From Paenibacillus radicis (ex Xue et al. 2023) (GTDB lineage Bacteria > Bacillota > Bacilli > Paenibacillales > NBRC-103111), in contig NZ_JANQBD010000017.1 in NCBI RefSeq assembly GCF_024722015.1, positions 124,001 to 188,000 of the forward strand: a DNA stretch of 64,000 bases, in the 5' to 3' direction. Position 1 is the stretch's first letter, and each line of letters opens with the position of its first letter. The notes under the pieces were generated by a model. It did no database searches. It was not told where the DNA came from and was given only the letters and a program-made list of their open reading frames with translations. Shown here in pieces: positions 49,269 to 58,486 of the stretch. A program made the position numbers and the translations under genes.

Positions 49269-49862
49269 ATGATGACCGATTCCAAGGATCACCTTCGGGA
49301 CGAACGAAGAGAACAGATCAAGCGGGCAGCGCTCAAAGTATTTGCACAACGCGGCTTGATAGGTACCAAGATGAACATGATAGCCAGAGAAGCGCAGATC
49401 AGTGACGGCCTCTCGTACCGTTATTTCAAATCTAAGGAAGAAATCCTTACTGAACTTATTAAGGAGGCTATTGAGGGCTCTAACGAAGCGTTTGCTCTTA
49501 TCACGAATATGCCTGGATCGCCAATTGAAAAAGTTCGGACCTTAACCAATGAGATTTTGCAGGAGGATAATCATCACTTCATTCTGATGCAGCAGGTGAT
49601 GTTAGCTGATGAGCTGCCGAATGAAGTTGTAGAGCTGCTTAAGACGCACGACTCCGCGGCGATGATCAATACGTTGACCGCCATAATCGCAAAGGGGCAG
49701 CATTCTGGAGAATTCGTTGAAGGCAATCCGAAAGAGCTTGCCATGTGGTATTTGACATCTCTCGTCGGCCTGATGAATATACAAAAGATAGATATTGAAG
49801 GCTACCAGCTGCCTGATGCCGATTTCATGATGCGCTTGATTGTGAAGCCTAATCCTATATAG
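49269..49862 (+). CDS. TetR-family regulator (197 aa)
   Basis: N-terminal TetR helix-turn-helix (REQIKRAALKVFAQRGLIGT, then SDGLSYRYFKSKEEILTEL) and a variable C-terminal ligand domain. AAGGAGGAG at 49250-49258 lies before ATG 49269. It is followed after 15 bp by a drug-exporter gene, so both are probably repressed from the palindrome upstream. Confidence 0.93.
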   Translation: MMTDSKDHLRDERREQIKRAALKVFAQRGLIGTKMNMIAREAQISDGLSYRYFKSKEEILTELIKEAIEGSNEAFALITNMPGSPIEKVRTLTNEILQEDNHHFILMQQVMLADELPNEVVELLKTHDSAAMINTLTAIIAKGQHSGEFVEGNPKELAMWYLTSLVGLMNIQKIDIEGYQLPDADFMMRLIVKPNPI

Positions 49863-49877
49863 AAAGCAGGTTTATAC

Positions 49878-51395
49878 ATGAAAAAGGACATGACGAACAA
49901 AACCTTAATCTTGATCGGGTTGCTGCTTGGCCTCGTCTTCTCGGAACTCGATCAAACAGCTGTCTCAACAGCATTACCTACAATTATCCGCGATCTGCAC
50001 GGGTTGGCGCTCTTCGGCTGGGTAGCGGGAATTTATATGCTGTCAATCACAATCTTCATGCCAATCTTCGGCAAGCTGGCCGATCTCTATGGTCGCAAAC
50101 GGATTTATCTGCTCTGTGTCGCGCTTTTCATAGCAGGCTCCATTCTATGCGGACTAGCGAACTCGATGACAACATTGCTTATAGGCAGAGGCATACAAGG
50201 GATCGGAGCCGGAGGACTTATGCCGCTCGCCATGATTATTATCGGAGACTCGTTCCCTCTCGAACAACGGGCGAAGGTACAGAGCTTGGTCGGCCCGATG
50301 CTGATTTTACCGCAGCTGCTAGGACCGACAGTAGGTGGTTATTTCGTCAGCCATATGAACTGGCACTGGATATTTCTGATCAACATCCCGGTAGGGCTGG
50401 TTGCAGCCTTTTTCGTCGCCAAAGGTCTGCGTGAATCCGTGAGTTCAGAGAAGAAGCAGATAGACTGGGCTGGAGCATGCACGCTCGTCCTCTCTATGCT
50501 GGCTTTACTTTTCGCGCCGGTGCTAATAGATGTAGCAGGCTATACATGGTCTTCTCCCGTCATAATCGCCTTGCTGGCATTATCAGGCGTATTGATCGCC
50601 CTGTTCATCCGCATCGAATCGAAGGCTGCAGATCCGATCATTCCGCTTCAGTTGTTCCGTAACCGCTCGGTTGTAGTTCTATCGCTTATCGTCTTCATAA
50701 CGATGCTTGGAGTTATGGGAGGCATGTCCGGGTTTCCCTTCTTCGCTCAGAACGTGATGGGCATGACTCCTACTGCTTCCGGCTATCTGATGTTAGCCTT
50801 CATGGCAGGTGCGATCCCTGCGAGCATATTATGCGGATTCCTGATCACTAAGATTCCTTACAAGCATCTGTTTGTTTCTTCATTTGTCCTGCCCGTTGCC
50901 GGTTATCTGGTACTGTCTAGAATCGACGTGAGCACAACCGTACTGTATGTAATCATTGCATTCTTCATATTGGGATTGGGTATTGGCGTATTATTCGGTA
51001 GCGACAACCTGATCGTACAGGAAACGGTGGATAAGGAGCATACAGGGGTTGGTGTTGCCACCGTACAGCTGTTCCAATCGCTTGGTGCCACTCTTGGATT
51101 CAGCATCTTCGGCAGTCTGCTCTCCCGCAACATTCATAACGGTATCGACCAATTATCCGATCAGTTCCCAGCAGGAACATCGGACTCCATCATGAACGGG
51201 GGGATACCGGAAGGGATACCGGCAGACTTGCTGCTTCAGATCAAAACTGTATTCGCCGGAGCGTTCCAGCAAATGTTTATGATAGGAACACTTTTTGCCA
51301 TTGCAGTATTTATTATATGCTGGTTCATGAAGAAGGAAGTGCTAACCCCTCAGCAGAACCCCACGCATACAGTTATGCCTGGTGAGACAGTATAA
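49878..51395 (+). CDS. MFS drug exporter, DHA2/EmrB type (505 aa)
   Basis: Proton-driven multidrug exporter with 14 predicted helices. Motifs: LDQTAVSTALPTIIRDL (motif D1), GKLADLYGRKRIYL (motif A) and GRGIQGIGAGGLMP (motif B). AAAGCAGG supplies the ribosome binding site. Second gene of the TetR-controlled operon. Range of substrates cannot be predicted. Confidence 0.93.
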   Translation: MKKDMTNKTLILIGLLLGLVFSELDQTAVSTALPTIIRDLHGLALFGWVAGIYMLSITIFMPIFGKLADLYGRKRIYLLCVALFIAGSILCGLANSMTTLLIGRGIQGIGAGGLMPLAMIIIGDSFPLEQRAKVQSLVGPMLILPQLLGPTVGGYFVSHMNWHWIFLINIPVGLVAAFFVAKGLRESVSSEKKQIDWAGACTLVLSMLALLFAPVLIDVAGYTWSSPVIIALLALSGVLIALFIRIESKAADPIIPLQLFRNRSVVVLSLIVFITMLGVMGGMSGFPFFAQNVMGMTPTASGYLMLAFMAGAIPASILCGFLITKIPYKHLFVSSFVLPVAGYLVLSRIDVSTTVLYVIIAFFILGLGIGVLFGSDNLIVQETVDKEHTGVGVATVQLFQSLGATLGFSIFGSLLSRNIHNGIDQLSDQFPAGTSDSIMNGGIPEGIPADLLLQIKTVFAGAFQQMFMIGTLFAIAVFIICWFMKKEVLTPQQNPTHTVMPGETV

Positions 51396-51578
51396 GTTAT
51401 TCATACTAAGGATTACTTTCATTGAGTACATTCTGTCGTTACATGATGTTGTAATTGCGAATCGCGCCCTTTAAGAACGAATATGATGTCATCTCATTCG
51501 ATTACCCGGGAAATAAGCAAATACGAATAAGAGGCTGTCCCAAAAAGGTATCAGTGAATGAATCAGTCCCAAACTATG

Positions 51579-51633
51579 TACAAAGACGCCTCCAAACCAC
51601 CATGTAAGTGGAAATGGAAGCGTCTTTTTTGTA
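51579..51633 (+). terminator. Hairpin with T-run inside the element
   Basis: AAAGACGCCTCC pairs with GGAAGCGTCTTT over a long loop containing CACCATGTAAGTG, followed by six T. It could end the MFS transcript. Confidence 0.6.
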
Positions 51634-51839
51634 GGAAAATTCCCATCAGAGTGGGGGTTCTAAAATCCAAAAATGAGTCCTGCCGCTTTTTGGATGTGCT
51701 TAAGTGATGGGGCGAGAAGCGATGTTCAAAGGCTGCTTTCAATCTAGAGGAGACCATGATTTGTCGTGGCCGCTGCGGAAGGAAAGAAAATAGATGGAAA
51801 TTGTAACGCTAATCCAGCATGGATATCGCCTGAAATCAA

Positions 51840-51926
51840 TCTAACTGGAAAAACTAACTCTAATAGAGGTGAAATGGTGGATATCAGCCAAAATACGTAG
51901 AATTAGCATGAGGAATTCCAGCTATA
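51840..51926. repeat. Palindromic intergenic repeat, copy 2
   Basis: TCTAACTGGAAAAACTAACT at the left and TTCCAGCTATA at the right, inverted. The ends match the repeat at 26488-26677. It lies nested in the IS-like element. Confidence 0.5.
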
Positions 51927-52250
51927 AGACTTGGAATGCTATTTTCGGTGTAACTAACTTGACATTTTCCTGATAATTGCACGGAGTACGCCAGACTGCC
52001 ATGCAATGCCGTAACCGAACCACGAACCACGAACCCGGCACCCGCGATATGTACGCGCTGGAAAGCGACCTCATCTTATTCATCACTAAGAATACACAAG
52101 AATATGCAAAAAAGCCTTCAACTATTAAAGTGGAATTGAGGGCTCTTTTGCAACCATCCATTCAGGATAAAATGGTGGAGGAGTTGTCCTCAAAATGACT
52201 TTTGGGACAGCCCCTTATACTGAATATGCAGCAGATCCACAGTCGCTGCC

Positions 52251-54185
52251 TTATTTATCTGCATCCCGGTTCCACAAATGCCTGAGCTCCTCACTCGTTT
52301 GCAGCAATTGTTCAAGCATGCCCTCGGCTTCCACACGTCCGTCCTTCAGCACGATGATATGGTCTGCATGCGTCAGCGCAGCCTTGCGGTGCGAGATCAC
52401 CAGGCAGGTCGCCTTTCGATGCTCATAAAGGCGCTCCCACAGCTTGCGCTCGGTCTCGACGTCCAGTGCGCTGGACAAGTCATCAAACACGAGCAGCTCC
52501 GCATTGCGCACGAACATACGCGCCGCGGCTGTTCGCTGTGCTTGGCCGCCGGACAGCTTCACTCCACGCGGTCCGATGACCGTGTCCATGCCATGTTGCA
52601 GCATGGCAATATCGGGCTCCAGCACGGCAGCATATACCGCCGCCTCAAGCTGCGCTTTATCCTCCTTGAGGCCAAGCAGGATGTTATTTTGCAGCGTGTC
52701 GCTGTACAGTCGTGGCACCTGTGGAGTATAAGCGCTGTGCGGCGGAATGAAGAACTCTCCTGGCTGCTCAATCCTCTTCCCGTTCCAACGAATATCGCCT
52801 TGATCCATAGGCAGCAGCCCCAACAAGGTGCGGACCAGGGTTGTTTTACCCGAACCTATCCTCCCTGTAATAACTGTAAAAGAACCTTCCGGGATGCTTA
52901 GGTTTATCCTCTCGATGCCGCGTCCGGTTTCTGGATAACGATAGGACAGCTCCCGTACCTCCAGCAAGCTAAGGCTTCCGCCACGATCCGCAACATCGGA
53001 TAGTACTTCTAATCCATTGCTCTTCGCCCACGGCTCATTAGCTTTTGCTCTCTGCCTTACAGCAGCTATTGACTGTTGCACCTCAGCTTGAGCACCAGCC
53101 GCCCCAACCTCATCCTCAGTCCGGCCAATTAATGGCTCATCTCTGCTCTGCCGCTTCTCGAAGCCTTCGTAAGCATCAGGCAACTTAGCATCCTTTCTTA
53201 AATATAACGGATGAGGTTCCGTTAATTTCTTTTCATCCGTCCCTTGCATTAATGAAGCTAATCGTTCTTTAGCTACCGTGCTTTGCTTAAAGTAGGTTAA
53301 AAATTTGCCGAAGTTTTGGATGAACTGCGTAACGAACGTTAAATAGTAGACGAATAAGGCAAAATCTCCGACAGTAAAGCTTCCGTCCCGCATAGACTGT
53401 GCAGCGAGCAGCAGTATAAAGCCCGTACCAATATTAACTGTATTGGAGAACACGGAGTCTAGTGATTGCGTCAGCAGCTTATCCTTCAGCATCGCTTGAC
53501 GACGGTTATCGTTCAGCTTCCTGAACCGATCGATTACCCTGTCTTCAGCCCCGGCAACCTGAATGGATTGCACGCTGTTGAACATCTCGCTGATCGCCCC
53601 GGTCACCTGGCTAGTAGCCTCCCGGCTTGCGGCACGATACTTTTGCAGCCAAGTAGTTGACGCCTGAGCAATTGTCACAACTACTACAAGCGGCAAAAAC
53701 ACCCACACAGTCATCGTTGCATTAATTCCATATAAGATATAAAAGGAAACCGCAGCGAAGATTGTCATCCCAAAAGAGTCTACAGACCAGCTGACTGTCT
53801 CCTCCACCTGATCCACATCATCGCGAAAGTTGCTAATTGCTTCACCGGGCGAGCACGGAATTGCCTTCGCACCCGGTTCCTTAAGAATATGATTCAGCAT
53901 ATTTCTGCGTAACAGCGAACCGATACGGAAACGAAAGTTAACATCCGTAATAAACCCAAATAATATCATTATCACTCGTCCAAGGGCGGACGCAATTAGC
54001 AAAGCGATTAATGTCCACTCACTGAACTCATAAGCTGCGTTACCCGACAGCGTATCGAAAAATTGCTTAGTGATCCAACCCGGCACTATCGGAGCGAGGT
54101 AAATGAGAGACCATGCGACAGCATTTAGGACATACAAGCCTATACGGTAACGGGTTAATTTCAATAAGAACGCAAAGGTACTCAT
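52251..54185 (-). CDS. ABC exporter half-transporter with long linker (644 aa)
   Basis: Membrane domain with six helices over about 1-300, then an unusual ~100-residue polar linker (from about YLRKDAKLPDAYEGFEK to KANEPWAKSNGLEVL), then the nucleotide-binding domain. Walker A is TGRIGSGKTT, the signature KLSGGQAQR, and Walker B is LLVFDDLSSALD, where Asp replaces the catalytic Glu. This is therefore the degenerate half of a heterodimer with the upstream gene, which it overlaps by ATGA. Last gene of the operon; substrate unknown. Confidence 0.9.
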   Translation of the reverse strand: MSTFAFLLKLTRYRIGLYVLNAVAWSLIYLAPIVPGWITKQFFDTLSGNAAYEFSEWTLIALLIASALGRVIMILFGFITDVNFRFRIGSLLRRNMLNHILKEPGAKAIPCSPGEAISNFRDDVDQVEETVSWSVDSFGMTIFAAVSFYILYGINATMTVWVFLPLVVVVTIAQASTTWLQKYRAASREATSQVTGAISEMFNSVQSIQVAGAEDRVIDRFRKLNDNRRQAMLKDKLLTQSLDSVFSNTVNIGTGFILLLAAQSMRDGSFTVGDFALFVYYLTFVTQFIQNFGKFLTYFKQSTVAKERLASLMQGTDEKKLTEPHPLYLRKDAKLPDAYEGFEKRQSRDEPLIGRTEDEVGAAGAQAEVQQSIAAVRQRAKANEPWAKSNGLEVLSDVADRGGSLSLLEVRELSYRYPETGRGIERINLSIPEGSFTVITGRIGSGKTTLVRTLLGLLPMDQGDIRWNGKRIEQPGEFFIPPHSAYTPQVPRLYSDTLQNNILLGLKEDKAQLEAAVYAAVLEPDIAMLQHGMDTVIGPRGVKLSGGQAQRTAAARMFVRNAELLVFDDLSSALDVETERKLWERLYEHRKATCLVISHRKAALTHADHIIVLKDGRVEAEGMLEQLLQTSEELRHLWNRDADK

Positions 54186-55933
54186 GCCAGCATCTCCTCC
54201 ATTCCAACCTGAAGCATATGGCTGTAGCGGGAATGATTATCTGCCGCCAAGCGGGCTCTATCCCCGAATTCAATCATTCGTCCTTGTTCGAGAATGAGGA
54301 TGTTGTCTGCCCTTTGTATCGTGGCCAACCTATGAGCAATTACAATACAGGTACGATTAACCAACAAGCGGCTGATCGCCTTCTCCATCTTTTGCTCGGT
54401 TGCCGGGTCCAAGCGGGAGGACGCTTCATCCAGAATAATCAAACCGGGATCGGATAGAAACACACGGGCAAATGATACAAGCTGCGCTTCCCCTGCGGAT
54501 AATCCTCCCCCGCCCGATTCCAAGCGGCTATCAAGTCCTGCCGGCATAGAATGAAACCATTCCCCGAGCCCCAGTTCCTCAAGCACACCGATAATTTTCT
54601 GATCTTGAATATCTTCTTGAAAGAAGGTCAAATTATCCCGAACCGTCCCTTGGAAAATTTCTATATTTTGCGTAACCAGCCCTACTCGGTTCCTTAATTC
54701 CTGCAAAGTCGTATCTCGAATATCGACCCCTTCCAGATGGATCCCCCCCATGCGCGGATCATAAAAGCGCAGCAGCATTCGTGCTAGAGTTGTTTTTCCG
54801 CTACCGGTTCTTCCCAGCACGCCAAGCACCTTTCCGCGTTCCAAACGAAAATAAATATCCTGCAATGTGGTCAGTTCGTCTTCATAGCCGAATTCTACAT
54901 GATTGAACTGTACGGACAGCGGACCGGCAGGAAGCGGTACACCGACTCCATCTCTTATCGCCGATTCCGTCTGCAGCAGCTCCCGTATCCTCACGATACT
55001 GGCATCCGCTTTCTGTAAATCCTCCATCTCTGTGCGGATCTTCTCAATCGGTTTAGCCATCAATTCCGTATAATAAAAGATCATGTACACGGTTCCAAGT
55101 GTGATTGCTCCTTGCTTCCACAGCACGGCGCTAATGGCAAACGCCACCGCGCTGCCGATCGTAAACACAACCAATGTTGTAATCCACATAGATGCCCAGC
55201 CAAGGAACGCTTTAATACGCAGTGGCAGCCATTCGCGGATTAATGAATAGAACCGGTGCATAACGTAGCCTGTTGCTCCGTTCGCCCGCGTATCTTCAGT
55301 CCCTTCCAAATGTTCGCCGAGAAAGCCATAGAAGCGCGAGCTCATCGCTCTCATATTCCCCCAATGGGGTACCGCAAATTGACGTATGTATTGGATAGCA
55401 TAAATGGCAAAAATAACGAACAACGTCATGCTGATGCCAACAAGCCATCCTTCCCGGAACAATAAAACAAGCATTCCTGCAACCAATAGAAGATTGCTTA
55501 ACAGAGAAACTACAAAGTTGGAGAAAAAGTTAGCCAGATTGTTAATATCGCCATCCACTTTTTCGATTATGGCGCCGGATGTATGCGATTTATGAAAGGT
55601 CATATCGAGCTTCATACAGTGAGCCGCCACATCGCCTCTTAGCCTGTTTGTCGCGACCCAACCTATGTTCTCGCCTATGTAGGTTGCAAGTACCGTTAAG
55701 CCCTGATGGATCAATGAAACTACAATAAACAGTCCTGCGGCATATAACAGAGGCTCATTGCTGTCCTGTGTTTTTGCTGTATCAATAAAATAACGAATAA
55801 TTTGCGGGTTAATCAACTGCATGGCGATGCCAGAAACCAGAAGCACCGATAACCAAATGATGCTTTTGCGCTGAGGCCGCAAATAATTAGACAGCAGTCT
55901 TGTATATTCATTCAGCGGTATTTTGCGGTTCAT
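54182..55933 (-). CDS. ABC exporter half-transporter (583 aa)
   Basis: Catalytic partner of the gene that follows: six membrane helices, Walker A LGRTGSGKTT, signature LSAGEAQL and Walker B LIILDEASSRLD with the catalytic Glu. The signature has Ala-Gly-Glu in place of Gly-Gly-Gln, so the two composite sites differ. The frame opens at 55990, but GGGAGGAGTG precedes ATG 55933. Family length is normal. Likely exports a drug, lipid or peptide; no substrate clue nearby. Confidence 0.9.
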   Translation of the reverse strand: MNRKIPLNEYTRLLSNYLRPQRKSIIWLSVLLVSGIAMQLINPQIIRYFIDTAKTQDSNEPLLYAAGLFIVVSLIHQGLTVLATYIGENIGWVATNRLRGDVAAHCMKLDMTFHKSHTSGAIIEKVDGDINNLANFFSNFVVSLLSNLLLVAGMLVLLFREGWLVGISMTLFVIFAIYAIQYIRQFAVPHWGNMRAMSSRFYGFLGEHLEGTEDTRANGATGYVMHRFYSLIREWLPLRIKAFLGWASMWITTLVVFTIGSAVAFAISAVLWKQGAITLGTVYMIFYYTELMAKPIEKIRTEMEDLQKADASIVRIRELLQTESAIRDGVGVPLPAGPLSVQFNHVEFGYEDELTTLQDIYFRLERGKVLGVLGRTGSGKTTLARMLLRFYDPRMGGIHLEGVDIRDTTLQELRNRVGLVTQNIEIFQGTVRDNLTFFQEDIQDQKIIGVLEELGLGEWFHSMPAGLDSRLESGGGGLSAGEAQLVSFARVFLSDPGLIILDEASSRLDPATEQKMEKAISRLLVNRTCIVIAHRLATIQRADNILILEQGRMIEFGDRARLAADNHSRYSHMLQVGMEEMLA

Positions 55934-56349
55934 GCTCTCACTCCTCCCTTGAAAAAAAGCGTATGGATGTAACTTTAGTGGATGCTGCAAGCCGCGTCAA
56001 TGGATTTATTGGAATAAACCTATTATAATGAGATATTTTTCTAATATTCCACGTACTCGACTTATTATGACAATTCATGCTAAGCAACTTGATTTTTCAA
56101 TAGAATTTAATAAGACATTATACCTAAATTTAGTCATTTAACAAAGTTTATAGTGAAATATTAGTAGATTTGATTTACACTATTTACAATACGATATTTA
56201 CCTTCGCTTCTATGAATAGACATAAAGAACCATTTTTTACCTTTTTTCACTTCCTACTCATCGCACTTCTTTCCTACCACCATTCATAGCACCCTTATAG
56301 CTTTATACCATTAACAGTCCTATAGCACCGTTTAAATCAGTAATTAAAG
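55934..56349. other. AT-rich intergenic region, no gene seen
   Basis: About 415 bp with stops in every frame. The two flanking genes diverge, so promoters for both must lie here, but no clear -35/-10 pair was found. The short phrase TATAGCAC recurs twice near 56285 and 56323. Confidence 0.4.
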
Positions 56350-56730
56350 ATGAACCTGCTGGAAGGAGATACGGAAGTTGAAATGGCAAAAGTTATGGTT
56401 GTCGAGCAATACAAACCGATTCGTTGTTTATTAAGAACCGTTCTGACCTCTGTCGGACATGAGGTAGTAGTTGAGGTCTCTAACGGCCCCGATGTGCTAT
56501 CGACCTTTCATTCCTTACTCCCGGATATCATCTCCATGGATATGCGTCTTCCTTCTATGGATTGTTTCGAACTGCTTAAACAAATTAAAAGCACAAATCC
56601 TAACACTCGTATCGTAGTCTACTCATCTGATATCCATTCCGCGGATGTCGAAATGGCTATTTCCTGTGGTGCCCATGTTGTATTTGATAAACCGTTTGAT
56701 ATCGATGATTACTTAAAACATTTCCAATGA
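56350..56730 (+). CDS. Single-domain response-regulator receiver (126 aa)
   Basis: CheY-like receiver without output domain. The phospho-acceptor Asp is in IISMDMRLPSMD, the switch Ser/Thr in VVYSSD and the conserved Lys in FDKPFD. The acidic pair at the start is changed: MVVEQYKPIR has Glu-Gln where Asp-Asp is normal, so metal binding may be altered. No histidine kinase is adjacent. AAGGAG at 56363-56368 lies inside the frame, so ATG 56383 (115 aa, MAKVMVVEQ) may be the true start. Confidence 0.82.
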   Translation: MNLLEGDTEVEMAKVMVVEQYKPIRCLLRTVLTSVGHEVVVEVSNGPDVLSTFHSLLPDIISMDMRLPSMDCFELLKQIKSTNPNTRIVVYSSDIHSADVEMAISCGAHVVFDKPFDIDDYLKHFQ

Positions 56731-56815
56731 TAGTGTTTACATTTTCTATGTAATGCTTATACGACTCCGTGCTATAATAGGATCATTCATTCAAGAATGG
56801 GAGTCGAGTTCGTCT

Positions 56816-58414
56816 ATGTGGTTCAAGAAATACCATCCTATGCGTATAACTACTTTGATTGCAGCCACCGTGCTATTATTATTTCTCGAGACGTCAGACT
56901 CCGGAATTGCGCCAATCCGTCCTGTAGAGCTTCAAACTACTCCTTTAACGGATTGGAGCAAGGAAGAGCTTTCCCGCAAGCCCAATGTAATTGTGGTACT
57001 TAGCGAAGCCTTTTGGGATCCTACTCAAATCGAAGGGCTCAAGTTTAGCCGTGATCCTATCCCTACCTTCCATGCACTTCAAAATAAATATACGAACGGT
57101 AAAATGCTATCGCCGCAATTTGGCGGTGGAACCGCTAATGTAGAGCTTGAGGTGCTGACCGGAAATTCCATGCGTTTTTTACCGGAAGACTCCATTGCTT
57201 ATGAGACCGTTATAAAGCATGATGTTGACTCTCTGGCCAGTATTTTATCCCGTCAAGGGTATACATCAACAGCCATAACCCCATTTCACAACTGGTATTT
57301 TGACAGCTTGAATGTATATCGCCGTTTTGGCTTTACCCGTTACATTAGCATGGAATTTTTTAATCCGAATGAATTCGTGGGACCTTATATAGGCGATCAT
57401 GCCGTAGCTAAACGAATCATTGAAGAAACCGAGCGAAGCCAAGGGCCTGATTTTATTTTTGCAAATACTATGGAAAATCATTACCACTACTGGTCGAACA
57501 AATTCAAACGAAATACCATCAATATAAAAGGCAATGTATCCGGCGAGGCCCTCGACATTTTGGAAACCTATGCGCAAGGAGCTAGCGGAGCCGATTCCAT
57601 GCTTCAGGAGCTGGTTGAGCATTACAGCCAGGTCAAGGAGCCGACGATTATCGTCTTTTTTGGGGATCATCTGCCTTTTTTAGAGAACGATTATTATGTT
57701 TACAAGGAAACCAAGTATATTCAAAGTGAGGACGAGCCGGATTTTTTGCAAAAAACACATAATGTACCGCTGCTCATCTGGAATAACTATTTGCCTGAAG
57801 GAAAGGACAATTTATATATAAGCCCATCCTTTCTAAGCCCCTATATACTGGAATTGGCGAAGCTAAAAGGCAGCGATTACACCGATTTTCTGTCCAGGCT
57901 GTCGAAGCAAATCCCGATTATTCCGCCAAAGCCCTATTATGAAGCCATGCATATACGCGAATCCGATCTAACTGAGTACGAGCAATGGCAAAATAGGATA
58001 CTAGCAGGAACAAATACCTCGGATTCCGAATATGACGGCTCTGATGAATTAGCTGAATTGAAGAAGCCATTGGCCGAAACCTTTACATTAGGCTATGGAG
58101 ATCCGATCATTCAGTCCGTCTCGCCAGAGGTGCTTCTACGGCTGCAAACCGGAGAGAAGCTGATTGCTGATCTATTGAAAAAGACGATTACCATTAAAGG
58201 CGGCCGTTTCGGTATAGGCAGTGTAGTCTTTGCGAACGGCAAACCGCTGGAAACATCCTGGCAAACCGAGGAAAGCTTATCCGCTGTAATCCCTAAAGAA
58301 CTGCTAAGGAAGCCGGGTAAGCTTGAGCTTCAGGTTCGAGTTATGGACGAGAAGGAAAATGTCCTTGCACAATCCAGGTCCGTTGAATTGCCCATAAAAG
58401 ATAAACAGCCCTGA
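56816..58414 (+). CDS. Sulfatase-fold, LTA-synthase-like protein (532 aa)
   Basis: Alkaline-phosphatase/sulfatase superfamily enzyme resembling the catalytic part of lipoteichoic-acid synthases: NVIVVLSEAFWDPTQ, QFGGGTANVELEVLTG (nucleophile Thr region), ITPFHNWYFDSLN and VFFGDHLPFLE. Only one membrane segment (RITTLIAATVLLLFLE) precedes it instead of the five of LtaS. TATAAT at 56774-56779 places transcription after the earlier start at 56753, so ATG 56816 with GGGAG upstream is used. A C-terminal ~90-residue Ig-like domain (IKGGRFGIGSVVF) follows. Probably glycerol-phosphate transfer or hydrolysis on the surface. Confidence 0.83.
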   Translation: MWFKKYHPMRITTLIAATVLLLFLETSDSGIAPIRPVELQTTPLTDWSKEELSRKPNVIVVLSEAFWDPTQIEGLKFSRDPIPTFHALQNKYTNGKMLSPQFGGGTANVELEVLTGNSMRFLPEDSIAYETVIKHDVDSLASILSRQGYTSTAITPFHNWYFDSLNVYRRFGFTRYISMEFFNPNEFVGPYIGDHAVAKRIIEETERSQGPDFIFANTMENHYHYWSNKFKRNTINIKGNVSGEALDILETYAQGASGADSMLQELVEHYSQVKEPTIIVFFGDHLPFLENDYYVYKETKYIQSEDEPDFLQKTHNVPLLIWNNYLPEGKDNLYISPSFLSPYILELAKLKGSDYTDFLSRLSKQIPIIPPKPYYEAMHIRESDLTEYEQWQNRILAGTNTSDSEYDGSDELAELKKPLAETFTLGYGDPIIQSVSPEVLLRLQTGEKLIADLLKKTITIKGGRFGIGSVVFANGKPLETSWQTEESLSAVIPKELLRKPGKLELQVRVMDEKENVLAQSRSVELPIKDKQP

Positions 58415-58464
58415 ACGGACATATCGGCTTAGCGATATCCAGTCCTTCGGGGCTTTCCTTTTTT
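58407..58464 (+). terminator. Terminator of the sulfatase-fold gene
   Basis: AGCCCTGAACGGAC pairs with GTCCTTCGGGGCT, with an inner ATATCG/CGATAT stem, followed by a T-run. The convergent AraC gene ends just after. Confidence 0.75.
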
Positions 58465-58486
58465 ATAAGCTTAGCTTGAGTTATCT

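Larger units (their letters stand above)
51533..52212. mobile_element. Non-coding element with IS-like ends
   Basis: The left end is GGCTGTCCCAAAAAG and the right end, on the other strand, is GGCTGTCCCAAAAGTCATTT. These are ends of the type carried by several IS families (GGCTGTCCCAAAA). About 680 bp lie between with no transposase; the 73-codon frame at 51977-52198 is not recognisable. No target duplication is obvious. It is a decayed or non-autonomous insertion between the MFS gene and the ABC exporter operon, and accounts for most of the 51396-52250 gap. Confidence 0.6.

Noticed and set aside
51977..52198. 73-aa plus-strand ORF in the IS-like element
   Set aside because: No ribosome binding site and no recognisable domain; probably a chance frame in a decayed element.
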